The notes: generated from the sequence alone by a model not told the origin. A DNA stretch of 40,613 nt from Streptomyces misionensis (GCF_007896895.1 NZ_VOGW01000103.1:36262-76874), one strand, 5' to 3'; positions 7,827-19,999 are shown, numbered from the stretch's first letter. Numbers and translations are program-made.

Positions 7827-8056
7827 GTCGAGATTCCTCTCGGTCGTCATTTCCTCGGTCCGCCGACAGGGATTCGGCATTTCCTCTCCGATGAAACGCC
7901 GAATATGTTTTCAGCTTCGATTGGCGTCAGCTTACCCAGAGGCGGCAGGCACGGTCCAAGTCCAGTTGTTTATCGCGCTCATCAATAGATTTTTTCACCG
8001 TGAGATCGTGCGGCCAGGATGTTTGGAAAAAGAGATTGCACCGGCGCCCGTTCTTG
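7827..8056 (-). promoter_or_regulatory. AT-richer leader of the diiron oxidase operon
   Basis: 230 bases between leuA and the diiron oxidase gene, markedly less GC-rich than the flanking genes. This marks it as the control region of the leftward operon. On the minus strand TTGGAC and, 18-19 bases later, TAAGCT (about 7925-7960) are a weak -35/-10 pair. No copy of the GCGCAT-N-GCAACG motif from the leuA promoter region was found here. Confidence 0.4.
7872..7904 (-). promoter_or_regulatory. Stem-loop over the first candidate start of the diiron oxidase gene
   Basis: The arms 7872-7882 and 7894-7904 pair over 11 positions in the leftward transcript (AUUCGGCGUUU with AAAUGCCGAAU, one G-U pair) around an 11-base loop. 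The loop contains the purine run GGAGAGG, and the distal arm contains an in-frame ATG at 7880-7878. It could hide that start and leave the later ATGs at 7850 or 7826 for initiation. It could equally be a protein-binding dyad in the DNA. No long run of T follows. Confidence 0.4.
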
Positions 8057-10636
<2,580 letters not shown>

Positions 10637-10637
<1 letters not shown>

Positions 10638-12112
10638 TGACCGCACTCCATGCGGCGATCCGCGAGGTCGCGCGACGCCGGCCGGACGCGATCGCGGTCG
10701 AGACCACGGCCGGCGAGCGCACCACGTACGCCGAACTGCTCGCGCGGGCCGACCGGATCGCGGCCGGCCTGCGCGCCCGCGGCGTCACCGAGGGCCGCGT
10801 GGTCGTCTGCTCGGGCCTGGCCAACGACGCCTCCTATCTGGCCTTCCTGCTCGGGCTCTGCGCGAACGGCGCCGCCTACGTCCCGCTGCTCGCCGACTTC
10901 GACGCCGCCGCCGTGGACCGCGCCCTGCGGATGACGCAGCCGGTGCTCTGGGTCGGCCCCGACAACCACCACCGCGCGGGCGTCACCCTGCCCCGGGTGG
11001 AACTCGCCGACCTGGAGGCCCCCGGCCCCGCGACCGCTTGGGCGGCGGGGGGACGGGCGCTCGCGCCGGGCACCTTCCGGATGCTGTGGACCTCGGGCTC
11101 GACGAAGGCGCCCAAGCTCGTCACCTGGCGCCAGGAGCCCTTCGTGCGCGAGCGCCGCCGCTGGATCGCGCACATCGAGGCGACCGAGCGCGACGCGTTC
11201 TTCTGCCGGCACACCCTGGACGTGGCGCACGCGACCGACCTGCACGCCTTCGCGGCGCTGCTGGCCGGCGCCCGGCTGATCCTCGCCGACCCGGCCGCGG
11301 ACCCCGCGACACTGCTGGCCCAACTGGCCGCGACCGGCGCCACGTACACCAGCATGCTGCCCAACCACTACGAGGACCTGATCGCGGCCGCACGGCGGCG
11401 GCCCGGCACCGACCTCTCCCGGCTGCGCCGCCCGATGTGCGGCGGCGCCTACGCGAGCCCGGCCCTCATCGCCGGGGCCGCCGATGTGCTCGGCATCCAC
11501 ATCCGCCACATCTACGGCTCGACCGAGTTCGGCCTCGCCCTCGGCAACATGGCGGACGAGGTGCAGACCGTCGGCGGTGTGCACGAGGTCGCGGGCGTCC
11601 GCGCCCGTCTCGAGCCGCTCGCCGGGTACGACGGCGACGACCTCGGCCACCTGGTGCTCACCTCCGACTGCACCAGCGACGGCTACCTGGACGACGACGA
11701 GGCCAACGCGGCCACCTTCCGCGGCCCCGACTTCTGGACCGGCGACGTCGCCCGGCGCCTGGACGACGGCAGCCTGCGCCTGCTCGGGCGGGTCACCGAC
11801 CTGGTGCTCACCACGGACGGTCCGCTGGCCGCGCCCCATGTCGACGAACTCGTCGCGCGGCACTGCCCGGTCGCCGAGTCCGTCACGCTCGCCGCCGACC
11901 CGGACACCCTGGGCAACCGGGTGCTCGTGGCGCTGCGCGCGGCGCCGGGGACCTCCGACGCCGACGCCGTCGGCGCCGTCGACAAGCTCCTCGACGAGCA
12001 CGGGCTGACCGGCGTCGTCCTGGCGTTCGACCGGATACCGCGCACCGTCGTCGGCAAGGCCGACCGGGCGCTGCTGCGCCGCCGCCATCTGCCGGCCCCG
12101 AGTTCCTCCTGA
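10637..12112 (+). CDS. AMP-forming ligase (ANL superfamily), beta-lactone synthetase candidate
   Basis: 491 residues; the ATG overlaps the methyltransferase TGA. ANL-superfamily adenylating enzyme: A3 loop WTSGSTKAPK (151-160), A5 YGSTEFG (293-299), A7 WTGD (367-370), A8 GRVTDLV (384-390) and the catalytic lysine of motif A10 at Lys474 (PRTVVGKADR). It has no carrier-protein or condensation domain. The A3 loop has Lys where most members have Gly (SGSTG-x-PK). In belactosin/cystargolide and in OleC-type olefin pathways, ANL enzymes adenylate a beta-hydroxy acid, whose hydroxyl then closes the beta-lactone. With LeuC/LeuD producing a beta-hydroxy diacid and a methyltransferase to block one carboxylate, this is the likely ring-closing enzyme. 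Amide ligation or CoA ligation remain possible alternatives. Confidence 0.85.
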
Positions 12113-12151
12113 CGCATCCGCCGTCGGCGACCTGCTCCGAAAGGGCGAGTC

Positions 12152-13543
12152 ATGACCAGCAAAACCCTGGTGGACAAGATCTGGGACCTGCACGTCGTGG
12201 AGCCCGGGGCGTCCGACCTCATCTACATCGACCTGCATCTGCTGCACGAGGTCAGCTCGCCCCAGGCGTTCGCCGGCCTGCGCGAGGCCGGCCGCGCGGT
12301 GCGCCGGCCCGCCCTCGCGGTCGCCACCTCCGACCACGACGTGCCGACCGACGGGCGCGAGCTGCCGCCGGACGCGGGCGCCGCCGAGCAGTTGCGGGTG
12401 CTCGCCGAGAACTGCCGCGACCACGACATCGAGCTCCACCCGGTGGGCAGCCCGGGGCAGGGCATCGTGCATGTGATCGGACCCCAGATGGGGCTCACCC
12501 GGCCCGGCACGACCATCGTGTGCGGAGACAGCCACACCGCCACCCACGGCGCGTTCGGCGCCATCGCGTTCGGCATCGGCACCAGCGAGATCGAGCACGT
12601 GCTGGCCACGCAGACCCTGCGGGCCCGGCGACCGCAGTCCATGGCCGTCACCGTCACCGGCGAACTCCCGCCCGGCGCCACCGCCAAGGACCTCGCGCTC
12701 GGCATCCTCGCCGCCGGCGGCACCGACGCGGGCACCGGAACGCTCATCGAGTTCCGGGGCCCCGCCGTCCGCGCGCTGTCCATGGAAGGCCGGATGACGC
12801 TGTGCAACATGGCCGTCGAGATGGGGGCGCGCAGCGGCCTGGTCGCCCCCGACGAGACCACCTTCGCCTATCTGAAGGACCGCCCGCGCGCGCCGCGCGG
12901 TGAGCTGTGGGACCGGGCCGTCGCGCACTGGCGGACGCTGGACAGCGACCCGGACGCGGTCTTCGACCGCGAACTGGTCTTCGACGCGGGGGCGTTGGCG
13001 CCACGGGTGACCTGGGGCACGAACCCCGGGCAGAGCGTGCCGGTCGACGGAGTGGTGCCCGACCCCGCCGCCCTCGCCGAGCCCGGCGAGAGGGCCGCCG
13101 CCGAACGCGCCCTCACCTACATGGACCTGCGCCCCGGCACCAGGATGCGCGACATCGGCGTCGACGTGGTCTTCATCGGCTCCTGCACCAACAGCCGGAT
13201 CGAGGACCTGCGGGCCGCGGCCGACGTGCTGCGCGGGCGGCGGGTGGCCGACGGCGTGCGCGGCCTGGTCGTCCCCGGCTCGATGCTGGTGCGCCGGCAG
13301 GCCGAACAGGAAGGGCTGGACCGGGTGTTCACCTCGGCCGGCTTCGAATGGCGGATGCCGGGCTGCTCGATGTGCGTGGGCATCAACGGCGACACCGTCG
13401 CGCCCGGCCGGCGCTGCGCGTCGACCTCCAACCGCAACTTCGAAGGCCGGCAGGGCGCCGGGGCCCGGACCCATCTGGTGTCCCCCGCCACGGCCGCCGC
13501 CACCGCCGTCGCCGGGCGCTTCGCCACACCGGCCGACCTGTAG
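12152..13543 (+). CDS. leuC: 3-isopropylmalate dehydratase large subunit homologue
   Basis: 463 residues, the usual LeuC length. Aconitase-family signatures are intact: ATSDHDVPT at 58-66, [14 protein letters not shown] from 123, GSCTNSR with cluster cysteine 345, PGCSMCVG with cysteines 405 and 408, and [10 protein letters not shown] at 426-435. The three cysteines bind the [4Fe-4S] cluster that dehydrates and rehydrates the substrate. With the LeuD gene 11 bases downstream it forms the isomerase that would move the hydroxyl of a 2-alkylmalate to the 3-position. In this locus that gives the beta-hydroxy acid needed for a beta-lactone. It could also serve leucine synthesis, but leuB is absent. 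AAGGGCGAG lies upstream of ATG 12152. Confidence 0.92.
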   Translation: MTSKTLVDKIWDLHVVEPGASDLIYIDLHLLHEVSSPQAFAGLREAGRAVRRPALAVATSDHDVPTDGRELPPDAGAAEQLRVLAENCRDHDIELHPVGSPGQGIVHVIGPQMGLTRPGTTIVCGDSHTATHGAFGAIAFGIGTSEIEHVLATQTLRARRPQSMAVTVTGELPPGATAKDLALGILAAGGTDAGTGTLIEFRGPAVRALSMEGRMTLCNMAVEMGARSGLVAPDETTFAYLKDRPRAPRGELWDRAVAHWRTLDSDPDAVFDRELVFDAGALAPRVTWGTNPGQSVPVDGVVPDPAALAEPGERAAAERALTYMDLRPGTRMRDIGVDVVFIGSCTNSRIEDLRAAADVLRGRRVADGVRGLVVPGSMLVRRQAEQEGLDRVFTSAGFEWRMPGCSMCVGINGDTVAPGRRCASTSNRNFEGRQGAGARTHLVSPATAAATAVAGRFATPADL

Positions 13544-13554
13544 GGAGAAGCCGT

Positions 13555-14151
13555 ATGGAACCGCTCATCCGCGTCACCGGCCGCGGGGTGCCCCTGGACC
13601 GGCCCAACGTCGACACGGACCAGATCATCCCGGCCGCGTGGCTGAAGAACACCACCCGCACCGGATACGCCGACGGCCTGTTCGAACAGTGGCGGCGCGA
13701 CCCGGGGTTCGTCCTGAACCGGCCCGAGCGCGCCGGGGCGAAGATCCTGGTCAGCGGCCCGAACTTCGGCTGCGGCTCCTCCCGCGAGCACGCGCCGTGG
13801 GCGCTGCACGAGTGGGGCTTCAGGGCGGTGATCGCGCCGGGGTTCGCGGACATCTTCCGCAACAACATGCCCAACGCCGGACTGGTCCCCGTGTGGTGCG
13901 AGCCGGCGGTGGCCGCCGCCCTGATGGCCGCCACCACCGCCGACCCGGCCGCCGAGATCGACGTCGACGTGGCCCGGCGCACGGTCGACTGCGCGGCCGC
14001 GGGGGTCCGGGCGGCGCCGTTCCGGCTCGACGACGACGCCCGCGACCGGCTCGTCGCCGGGCTGACCCAGCTGGAGGTGACCCTGCGCGCCGCCGACCGG
14101 ATCGCGGCGTACGAACGGGCCCGCGCCCCCTGGCTGGACGTGGCCGTGTGA
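13555..14151 (+). CDS. leuD: 3-isopropylmalate dehydratase small subunit homologue
   Basis: 198 residues, normal for LeuD. The swivel-domain signature NVDTDQIIPAAWLK is near residues 18-31, and FGCGSSREHAPWAL (71-84) carries the substrate-binding Ser/Arg segment. It pairs with the LeuC homologue immediately upstream; GGGAGAAG lies just before ATG 13555. It is the last gene of the rightward methyltransferase-ligase-leuCD operon and is followed by strong hairpins. Which 2-alkylmalate it prefers (isopropyl from valine-type, sec-butyl from isoleucine-type oxo acid) cannot be read from the sequence. Confidence 0.92.
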   Translation: MEPLIRVTGRGVPLDRPNVDTDQIIPAAWLKNTTRTGYADGLFEQWRRDPGFVLNRPERAGAKILVSGPNFGCGSSREHAPWALHEWGFRAVIAPGFADIFRNNMPNAGLVPVWCEPAVAAALMAATTADPAAEIDVDVARRTVDCAAAGVRAAPFRLDDDARDRLVAGLTQLEVTLRAADRIAAYERARAPWLDVAV

Positions 14152-14167
14152 GGCGGCGCCCGTAGGA

Positions 14168-14194
14168 GGGCCGGGGCGCACGGCGCCCCGGCCC
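14168..14194 (+). terminator. Hairpin terminator after leuD
   Basis: A 12-bp perfect stem (14168-14179 with 14183-14194, GGGCCGGGGCGC on the left arm) closes a 3-base loop 16 bases after the leuD stop. A second inverted repeat, GCGGGAGG at 14201-14208 with CCTCCCGC at 14225-14232, follows. Together they probably end the biosynthetic operon before the peptidase operon. Confidence 0.65.
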
Positions 14195-14273
14195 CGGCGC
14201 GCGGGAGGCGATCGGCCCCGACCTCCTCCCGCATCGTAGGAAGTTTCCCCTCCGGCGCGTAACGTGGCGCAGC

Positions 14274-15107
14274 ATGAAGATCCTCATCAGTGCCGACATG
14301 GAGGGGGCCACGGGCGTGACCTGGCCGGCCGATGTGCTGCCGGGGACGCCGCAGTGGGAGCGGTGCCGGACGATGTTCACCTCGGACGTGAACGCCGCCG
14401 TCGAGGGCTTCTTCGACGGCGGCGCCGACCAGGTGCTCGTCAACGAGGCCCACTGGACCATGCGCAATCTGCTGCTCGAACGGCTCGACGAGCGGGTCGA
14501 GATGCTCACCGGACGGCACAAGGCGCTGTCCATGGTGGAGGGCGTCCAGCACGGCGATGTCGACGGCATCGCCTTCGTCGGCTACCACGCCGGCGCGGGC
14601 ATGGAGGGCGTCCTCGCCCACACCTTCCTCGCCAACCAGATCACCGGCGTCTGGATCAACGACGTCCGCGCCAGCGAGGGCCTGCTCAACGCGCATGTCG
14701 TCGCCGAGTACGGCGTCCCCGTCGTCCTCGTCACCGGCGACGACGTGGCCTGCGAGGACGCGCTCGGCTACGCGCCCGAGGCGCTGAAGGTCGCCGTCAA
14801 GGACCATGTGTCCCGGTACGCGGCCGTCTGCCGCACCCCGGCCCGCACCGCCGCCGACATCCGCGCCGCCGCCAAGGAGGCCGCGCGGCTCGCCGTGCGC
14901 CACGAGCCCGTCGAGGCCGGGCCGTTCACCATCGCCGTGGAGTTCGACGCCGAGCACCTGGCGATGGCCGCGACCGTCGTCCCGGGCGTCGCCCGCGTCG
15001 GCGAACGCAAGGTGGCCTACACCAGCGCCACCATGTACGAGGGCATCCGCACGTTCAAGGCGGTCACCACGATCGCCTCCGCCGCCGTGGAGGAGCAGTA
15101 TGGCTGA
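14274..15107 (+). CDS. dppA: M55 D-aminopeptidase, DppA family
   Basis: 277 residues. All zinc-site positions of the DppA family are present: Asp8 and Glu10 (SADMEG), His60 (VNEAH), His105 (GYHAG) and Glu135 (ASEGLLN). DppA of Bacillus is a decameric zinc enzyme that removes N-terminal D-amino acids such as D-Ala. It starts a four-gene peptidase operon and overlaps the M20 peptidase gene by eight bases. The likely role is breakdown of peptides containing D-residues, for example from peptidoglycan. A role in processing or resistance for the adjacent biosynthetic locus is possible but unsupported. Confidence 0.9.
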   Translation: MKILISADMEGATGVTWPADVLPGTPQWERCRTMFTSDVNAAVEGFFDGGADQVLVNEAHWTMRNLLLERLDERVEMLTGRHKALSMVEGVQHGDVDGIAFVGYHAGAGMEGVLAHTFLANQITGVWINDVRASEGLLNAHVVAEYGVPVVLVTGDDVACEDALGYAPEALKVAVKDHVSRYAAVCRTPARTAADIRAAAKEAARLAVRHEPVEAGPFTIAVEFDAEHLAMAATVVPGVARVGERKVAYTSATMYEGIRTFKAVTTIASAAVEEQYG

Positions 15108-16404
15108 CCCGCAGGCCCTCGACGAGGTCGTGGAGTTCACCTCCGGGCTGATCCGGATCGACACCACCAACCGGGGCGGCGGGGACTGCCGGGAGCGGCC
15201 CGCCGCCGAGTACGCGGCCGAGCGGCTGGCCGGCGCCGGCCTGGAACCGCGGCTGCTGGAGCGCACCCCGGGCCGCACCAACGTGGTCGCCCGGATCGCG
15301 GGCACCGACCCGGCCGCCGACGCCCTGCTGGTCCACGGCCACCTCGACGTGGTGCCCGCCGAGGCCGCCGACTGGAGCGTGCACCCGTTCTCCGGGGAGG
15401 TCCGGGACGGGGTCGTGTGGGGGCGGGGCGCCGTCGACATGAAGAACATGGACGCGATGATCCTCGCCGTCGTCCGCTCCTGGGCCCGCGAGGGCGTACG
15501 ACCCCGCCGGGACCTCGTCATCGCGTTCACCGCCGACGAGGAGGCCAGCGCGGAGGACGGCTCCGGGTTCCTCGCCGACGCCCACCCGGAGCTGTTCGAG
15601 GGCTGCACCGAGGGCATCAGCGAGTCCGGCGCCTTCACCTTCCACGACGGCGCCGGGCGGCAGATCTACCCGATCGCGGCGGGGGAGCGCGGCACCGGCT
15701 GGCTCAAGCTGACCGCGCGCGGGCGCGCCGGGCACGGCTCCAAGGTGAACAAGGAGAACGCGGTGACCCGGCTGACCGCCGCCGTCACCCGCATCGGCGA
15801 GCACGAGTGGCCGCTGCGGCTCACCCCGACCGTGCGCGCCGCCCTCACCGAACTGGCCGCCCTCTACGGCATCGAGCCCGACTTCCGCGACATCGACCGG
15901 CTGCTGGAGAAGCTGGGCCCGGCGGCCAAGCTGGTCGAGGCGACCGTCCGCAACAGCGCCAACCCGACGATGCTCGACGCCGGTTACAAGCTGAACGTCA
16001 TCCCCGGCGAGGCCGTCGCCCATGTGGACGGACGCTATCTGCCGGGCGGCGAGGAGGAGTTCACCAGCACCCTCGACCGGCTCACCGGCCCCGACGTCGC
16101 CTGGGAGTTCGCCCACCACGAGGTCGCCCTCGAAGCCCCGGTGGACGCACCGCTGTTCGCGCTGATGCGGGACGCGGTACGGGAGTTCGCGCCCGAGGGA
16201 CATGTCGTGCCCTACTGCATGTCCGGCGGCACCGACGCCAAGCAGTTCTCCCGGCTCGGCATCACCGGCTACGGCTTCGCACCGCTGAAACTGCCCGAAG
16301 GCCTCGACTACCAGGCGCTGTTCCACGGCGTGGACGAACGCGTGCCCGTCGAGGCCCTGCACTTCGGCGTCCGTGTCCTGGACCGCTTCCTGCGCACGGC
16401 CTAG
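15100..16404 (+). CDS. M20-family metallopeptidase
   Basis: 434 residues from ATG 15100. M20/M25/M40 family dizinc exopeptidase. Ligand motifs are complete: GHLDVVP, WGRGAVDMKNMD with the bridging Asp, TADEEAS with the catalytic Glu pair, and the C-terminal MSGGTDAKQF. A dimerisation lid domain sits in the middle (TARGRAGHGSK). It is a cytosolic dipeptidase or amidohydrolase, close to the subgroup annotated as ArgE/DapE/carboxypeptidase-like. It is translationally coupled to the M55 gene and followed by an S9 peptidase, so it probably acts on products of those enzymes. Confidence 0.88.
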   Translation: MADPQALDEVVEFTSGLIRIDTTNRGGGDCRERPAAEYAAERLAGAGLEPRLLERTPGRTNVVARIAGTDPAADALLVHGHLDVVPAEAADWSVHPFSGEVRDGVVWGRGAVDMKNMDAMILAVVRSWAREGVRPRRDLVIAFTADEEASAEDGSGFLADAHPELFEGCTEGISESGAFTFHDGAGRQIYPIAAGERGTGWLKLTARGRAGHGSKVNKENAVTRLTAAVTRIGEHEWPLRLTPTVRAALTELAALYGIEPDFRDIDRLLEKLGPAAKLVEATVRNSANPTMLDAGYKLNVIPGEAVAHVDGRYLPGGEEEFTSTLDRLTGPDVAWEFAHHEVALEAPVDAPLFALMRDAVREFAPEGHVVPYCMSGGTDAKQFSRLGITGYGFAPLKLPEGLDYQALFHGVDERVPVEALHFGVRVLDRFLRTA

Positions 16405-16421
16405 ACGAAATGGGGGAGGAC

Positions 16422-18374
16422 ATGATGAAGACGCCGTACGGCACCTGGCCGTCGCCCATCGACGCCGCGCTCGCCGCCGCCCACGACGGCCGGCCCGACT
16501 GGGTGGGGATCGTCGGCGAGGAGACCTGGTGGACCGAGCCCCGCCCCGGTGAGGGCGGCCGGCGCGCCCTGATACGGCGCCGCGCGGACGGCCACGAGGA
16601 GTCGCTGCTGCCGCCACCGTGGAACGTGCGCAGCCGCGTCATCGAGTACGGCGGCCGGCCCTGGACCGCCGTGGCGCGGGAGGGCACGCCGCTGGTGGTG
16701 TTCGCCCACTTCGCCGACCAGCGGCTCTACCGGTACGAGCCCGGCGGCACCCCCCGCCCGCTCACCCCCCTCTCGCCGGTCGGCGGGGGACTGCGCTGGG
16801 CGGAGCCGCACATCGACCTCGCGCGCGGCGAGGTGTGGTGCGTGCTGGAGGAGTTCACCGGCGAGGAGCCCGGCGACGTGCGGCGCGTCCTGGCGGCCGT
16901 ACCACTGGACGGCTCGGCCGCCGAGGACCGCGGCGCCGTACGCGAACTCACCGACGGCCGGCACCGGTTCGTCACCGGACCCCGGCTGTCGCCGGACGGC
17001 CGGCGTGCCGCCTGGCTCGCCTGGGACCACCCGCGGATGCCGTGGGAGGGGACCGAGGTGCTGGTGGCGCAGGTCGGCGAGGACGGCGCGCTGCGGGACG
17101 TGCGTACCGTCGCCGGCGGCCCGGACGAGGCCGTCGCGCAGGTGGATTGGTCCACGGACGGCCGACTCCTGTACACGAGCGACCGCGGCGGCTGGTGGAA
17201 CCTCTACCGCGACGGCACCCCGCTGTGCCCCCGCGAGGAGGAGTTCGGCGGCCCCCTGTGGCAGCTGGGCCTGCGCTGGTTCGCGCCGCTCGACAACGGG
17301 CTGATCGCGGTCGTCCACGGCAAGGGCTCGACCCGGCTCGGCATCCTGGACCCCGAGACCGGTGAGATCGTCGACGCCGCCGGGCCCTGGACCGAGTTCG
17401 CCGCCAGTCTCGACACGCACGGCAGCCGGATCGTCGCCGTCGGCGCCAGCCCGCGCACCGCGTACGAGGTGGTCGAGCTGGACGCCGCCACCGGCCGGGC
17501 CCGCGCCCTCGGCGCCCGGCACCGCGACCCCGTGGACCCCGCCTACTACCCCGAGCCGCAGATCCGCGTCTTCACCGGCCCCGACGGCCGCGAGGTGCAC
17601 GCGCAGGTCTACCCGCCGCACCACCCCGGGCACGCCGCGCCCGACGGCGAGCTGCCGCCCTACGTCATCTGGGCGCACGGCGGCCCCACCAGCAGGGTGC
17701 CGCTCGTCCTCGACCTGGAGATCGCCTACTTCACCTCCCGCGGCATCGGCGTCGCCGAGGTCAACTACGGCGGCTCCACCGGATACGGGCGCGCCTACCG
17801 CGAGCGGTTGCGCGAGCAGTGGGGCGTGGTCGACGTCGAGGACTGCGCGGCCGTCGCCCGCGCCCTCGCCGAGGAGGGCACCGCCGATCCCGCCCGGCTC
17901 GCCATCCGCGGCGGCAGCGCCGGCGGCTGGACCACCGCGGCCTCGCTGGCCACCACCGATGTCTACGCCTGCGGCACCATCATCTACCCGATCCTGGACC
18001 TGACCGCCTGGGCCTCCGGCGGCACCCACGACTTCGAGTCGCGCTACCTGGAGTACCTGATCGGCTCGTTCACCGAGGTGCCGACCCGCTACACCGAGCG
18101 GTCCCCGGTCACCCACGCCGAGCGGCTCACCACGCCCTTCCTGCTGCTCCAGGGGCTGGACGACGTGATCTGCCCGCCCGCCCAGTGCGAGGAACTGCTC
18201 GCCCGCGTCCAGGGCCAGAAAGTCCCGCACGCCTACCTCACCTTCGAGGGGGAGGGCCACGGATTCCGCCGGGCGGACACCATGATCCGCGCCCTGGAGG
18301 CCGAACTGTCCCTGTACGCCCAGGTGTTCAAGCTGGACGTACCCGATGTCCCCCGACTGGAGCTGCACACGTGA
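16422..18374 (+). CDS. S9-family prolyl oligopeptidase-like peptidase
   Basis: 650 residues from ATG 16422, chosen because GGGGGAGGA directly precedes it at normal spacing. An N-terminal beta-propeller (about 1-390, with WD40/PD40-like repeats such as LSPDGRRAAWLAW) is followed by an alpha/beta-hydrolase domain. The catalytic triad is Ser499 (RGGSAGGW), Asp580 or 581 (LQGLDDVICPP) and His613 (GEGHGF). It lacks a signal peptide, so it is cytosolic and cleaves short peptides as an acylaminoacyl peptidase or prolyl oligopeptidase type. It is third in the peptidase operon, with its stop overlapping the next start. Confidence 0.9.
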   Translation: MMKTPYGTWPSPIDAALAAAHDGRPDWVGIVGEETWWTEPRPGEGGRRALIRRRADGHEESLLPPPWNVRSRVIEYGGRPWTAVAREGTPLVVFAHFADQRLYRYEPGGTPRPLTPLSPVGGGLRWAEPHIDLARGEVWCVLEEFTGEEPGDVRRVLAAVPLDGSAAEDRGAVRELTDGRHRFVTGPRLSPDGRRAAWLAWDHPRMPWEGTEVLVAQVGEDGALRDVRTVAGGPDEAVAQVDWSTDGRLLYTSDRGGWWNLYRDGTPLCPREEEFGGPLWQLGLRWFAPLDNGLIAVVHGKGSTRLGILDPETGEIVDAAGPWTEFAASLDTHGSRIVAVGASPRTAYEVVELDAATGRARALGARHRDPVDPAYYPEPQIRVFTGPDGREVHAQVYPPHHPGHAAPDGELPPYVIWAHGGPTSRVPLVLDLEIAYFTSRGIGVAEVNYGGSTGYGRAYRERLREQWGVVDVEDCAAVARALAEEGTADPARLAIRGGSAGGWTTAASLATTDVYACGTIIYPILDLTAWASGGTHDFESRYLEYLIGSFTEVPTRYTERSPVTHAERLTTPFLLLQGLDDVICPPAQCEELLARVQGQKVPHAYLTFEGEGHGFRRADTMIRALEAELSLYAQVFKLDVPDVPRLELHT

Positions 18375-19294
18375 GACCGCTCGTCCGTCCACCGCGACTC
18401 GCCCCCGGCGCGAAGGTGGCCGTCGTCGCGTCCAGCGGGCCCGTGCCCGAGGAACGCCTCCAGGCCGGCCTGGACGTGCTGCGCGGCTGGGACCTCGACC
18501 CCGTCGTCATGCCGCATGTCCTGGACCGCCACGGCACGCTCGGCTACCTCGCGGGCAGCGACGCCGACCGGGCCGCGGACCTGCAACGCGCCTGGTGCGA
18601 CCCGTCCGTCGCGGCGGTGCTGTGCGCCCGGGGCGGCTACGGCGCCCAGCGCATGGCCGACCTGGTCGACTGGGACGCGATGGCCGCGGCCGGACCGAAG
18701 GTCTTCGTCGGCTTCAGCGACGTCACCCATCTGCACCAGGCGTTCGCCACCCGGCTGGGCCTGGTCACCCTGTACGGGCCGGTCGCCGCCGGGATCGACT
18801 TCGTCAAGAACGCCCGGACGCAGGAGCACCTGAAGGCCACGCTGTTCGCACCGGAGACGGTGCGGACGATCGCCACGGCCGGAGCGGCGCTGGTGCCCGG
18901 CCGGGCCCGCGGGGTGACCCTCGGCGGCTATCTCGGCGGGCTCGCCGCCGACCTCGGCACCCCCTTCGCCCACGGCGGCGCGCGCGGCGGACTGCTCATG
19001 ATCGAGGACGTGACCGAGGCGCCGTACCGCATCGACCGGTTGCTCACCCAGTTGCTGCGCTCTGGCTGGCTCGACGGGGTCGCCGGGATCGGGCTCGGGT
19101 CCTGGGAGCGCTGCGGCCCGTACGAGGAGGTGCGCGCGGTCCTCGCCGACCGGCTCGGCGGACTCGGGGTGCCGGTCGTCGAGGAGATGGGTTTCGGGCA
19201 CTGCGAGGGCGCGCTCACGGTGCCCCTCGGCGTCCCGGCCGAACTGGACGCGGACACCGCGACCTTGACCCTGGACGAACCCGCGCTGAGCTGA
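18371..19294 (+). CDS. S66-family LD-carboxypeptidase / MccF-like
   Basis: 307 residues from GTG 18371 (GTGA overlap with the S9 stop). Peptidase family S66. The nucleophile is Ser116 (GFSDVTHLH), with Glu216 (EDVTEAPYRID) and His277 (GFGHCEG) completing the Ser-Glu-His triad; CARGGYGAQ lies upstream as in LdcA. LdcA removes the terminal D-Ala from murein tetrapeptides in the cytosol, and MccF relatives cleave acyl-adenylate antibiotics of the microcin C type. With M55, M20 and S9 genes in the same operon, murein-peptide recycling is the more likely job. MccF-like detoxification is worth keeping in mind because a ligase-based biosynthetic locus lies upstream. Confidence 0.9.
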   Translation: MRPLVRPPRLAPGAKVAVVASSGPVPEERLQAGLDVLRGWDLDPVVMPHVLDRHGTLGYLAGSDADRAADLQRAWCDPSVAAVLCARGGYGAQRMADLVDWDAMAAAGPKVFVGFSDVTHLHQAFATRLGLVTLYGPVAAGIDFVKNARTQEHLKATLFAPETVRTIATAGAALVPGRARGVTLGGYLGGLAADLGTPFAHGGARGGLLMIEDVTEAPYRIDRLLTQLLRSGWLDGVAGIGLGSWERCGPYEEVRAVLADRLGGLGVPVVEEMGFGHCEGALTVPLGVPAELDADTATLTLDEPALS

Positions 19295-19351
19295 CCGGAC
19301 GCCCGCCGGGGACCGTGCGCGCGAGGCGGCGCGGACGCGTAGGCTGGCCGA

Positions 19352-19936
19352 ATGCCGCACATCGCGTCCCGCTACCTCGCCGAAGGCCCCCGGGTGGGCA
19401 TCCGTCACTTCACCCTCGAAGACGGCGCCGAGTTCACCGCCCGCGCCCGCGAGAGCAAGGACCTGCACCGCCCGTGGCTGTTCCCGCCGGACGGCGAGGA
19501 GGCGTACGCCGAGTACGCCGGCCGGCTGATCGAGGACCCGGCGAAGGCCGGGTTCCTGGTGTGCGAAAGGGACGGCGGGGACATCGCCGGGTTCATCAAC
19601 ATCAACAACATCGTCCGGGGCGGCTTCCAGTGCGGCGCCCTCGGCTACGGCGCGTTCGCGCACGCCGCCGGGCGCGGTCTGATGCGCGAGGGCCTGGCCC
19701 TGGTGATCGGCCACGCGTTCGGCCCGCTCGGGCTGCACCGACTGGAGATCAACGTCCAGCCGGAGAACGCCGCGTCCGTGGCGCTGGCCCGTGGCGCCGG
19801 GTTCCGCCTGGAGGGCTTCTCCCCGAAGATGATCTACATCGACGGGGACTGGCGGGACCACGAGCGCTGGGCGCTCACCGCCGAGATGCCCACCACCGGC
19901 CGCCCCGCGCCGACCACGCCCGCGCCGCGATCCTGA
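19352..19936 (+). CDS. GNAT acetyltransferase, RimJ/RimL type
   Basis: 194 residues. GNAT fold of the ribosomal-protein N-acetyltransferase-like subgroup: the acetyl-CoA-binding region follows GALGYGAFAHAAGRGLMREG, and the C-terminal motif LHRLEINVQPENAASVALA is characteristic. Targets may be a protein N-terminus or a small amine. It is 57 bases after the S66 gene in the same direction and may be read with the operon. No substrate can be assigned. Confidence 0.85.
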   Translation: MPHIASRYLAEGPRVGIRHFTLEDGAEFTARARESKDLHRPWLFPPDGEEAYAEYAGRLIEDPAKAGFLVCERDGGDIAGFININNIVRGGFQCGALGYGAFAHAAGRGLMREGLALVIGHAFGPLGLHRLEINVQPENAASVALARGAGFRLEGFSPKMIYIDGDWRDHERWALTAEMPTTGRPAPTTPAPRS

Positions 19937-19949
19937 CCCGCGGCTCGGC

Positions 19950-19968
19950 CACGGCCGGCGAGGCCGTG
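19950..19968. terminator. Hairpin between convergent GNAT and VOC genes
   Basis: CACGGCC (19950-19956) and GGCCGTG (19962-19968) form a 7-bp stem with a 5-base loop, in the short gap between two converging genes. Confidence 0.4.
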
Positions 19969-19999
19969 CCCACCGCCCGGGCCGCCCCTGGCCGGAGCG

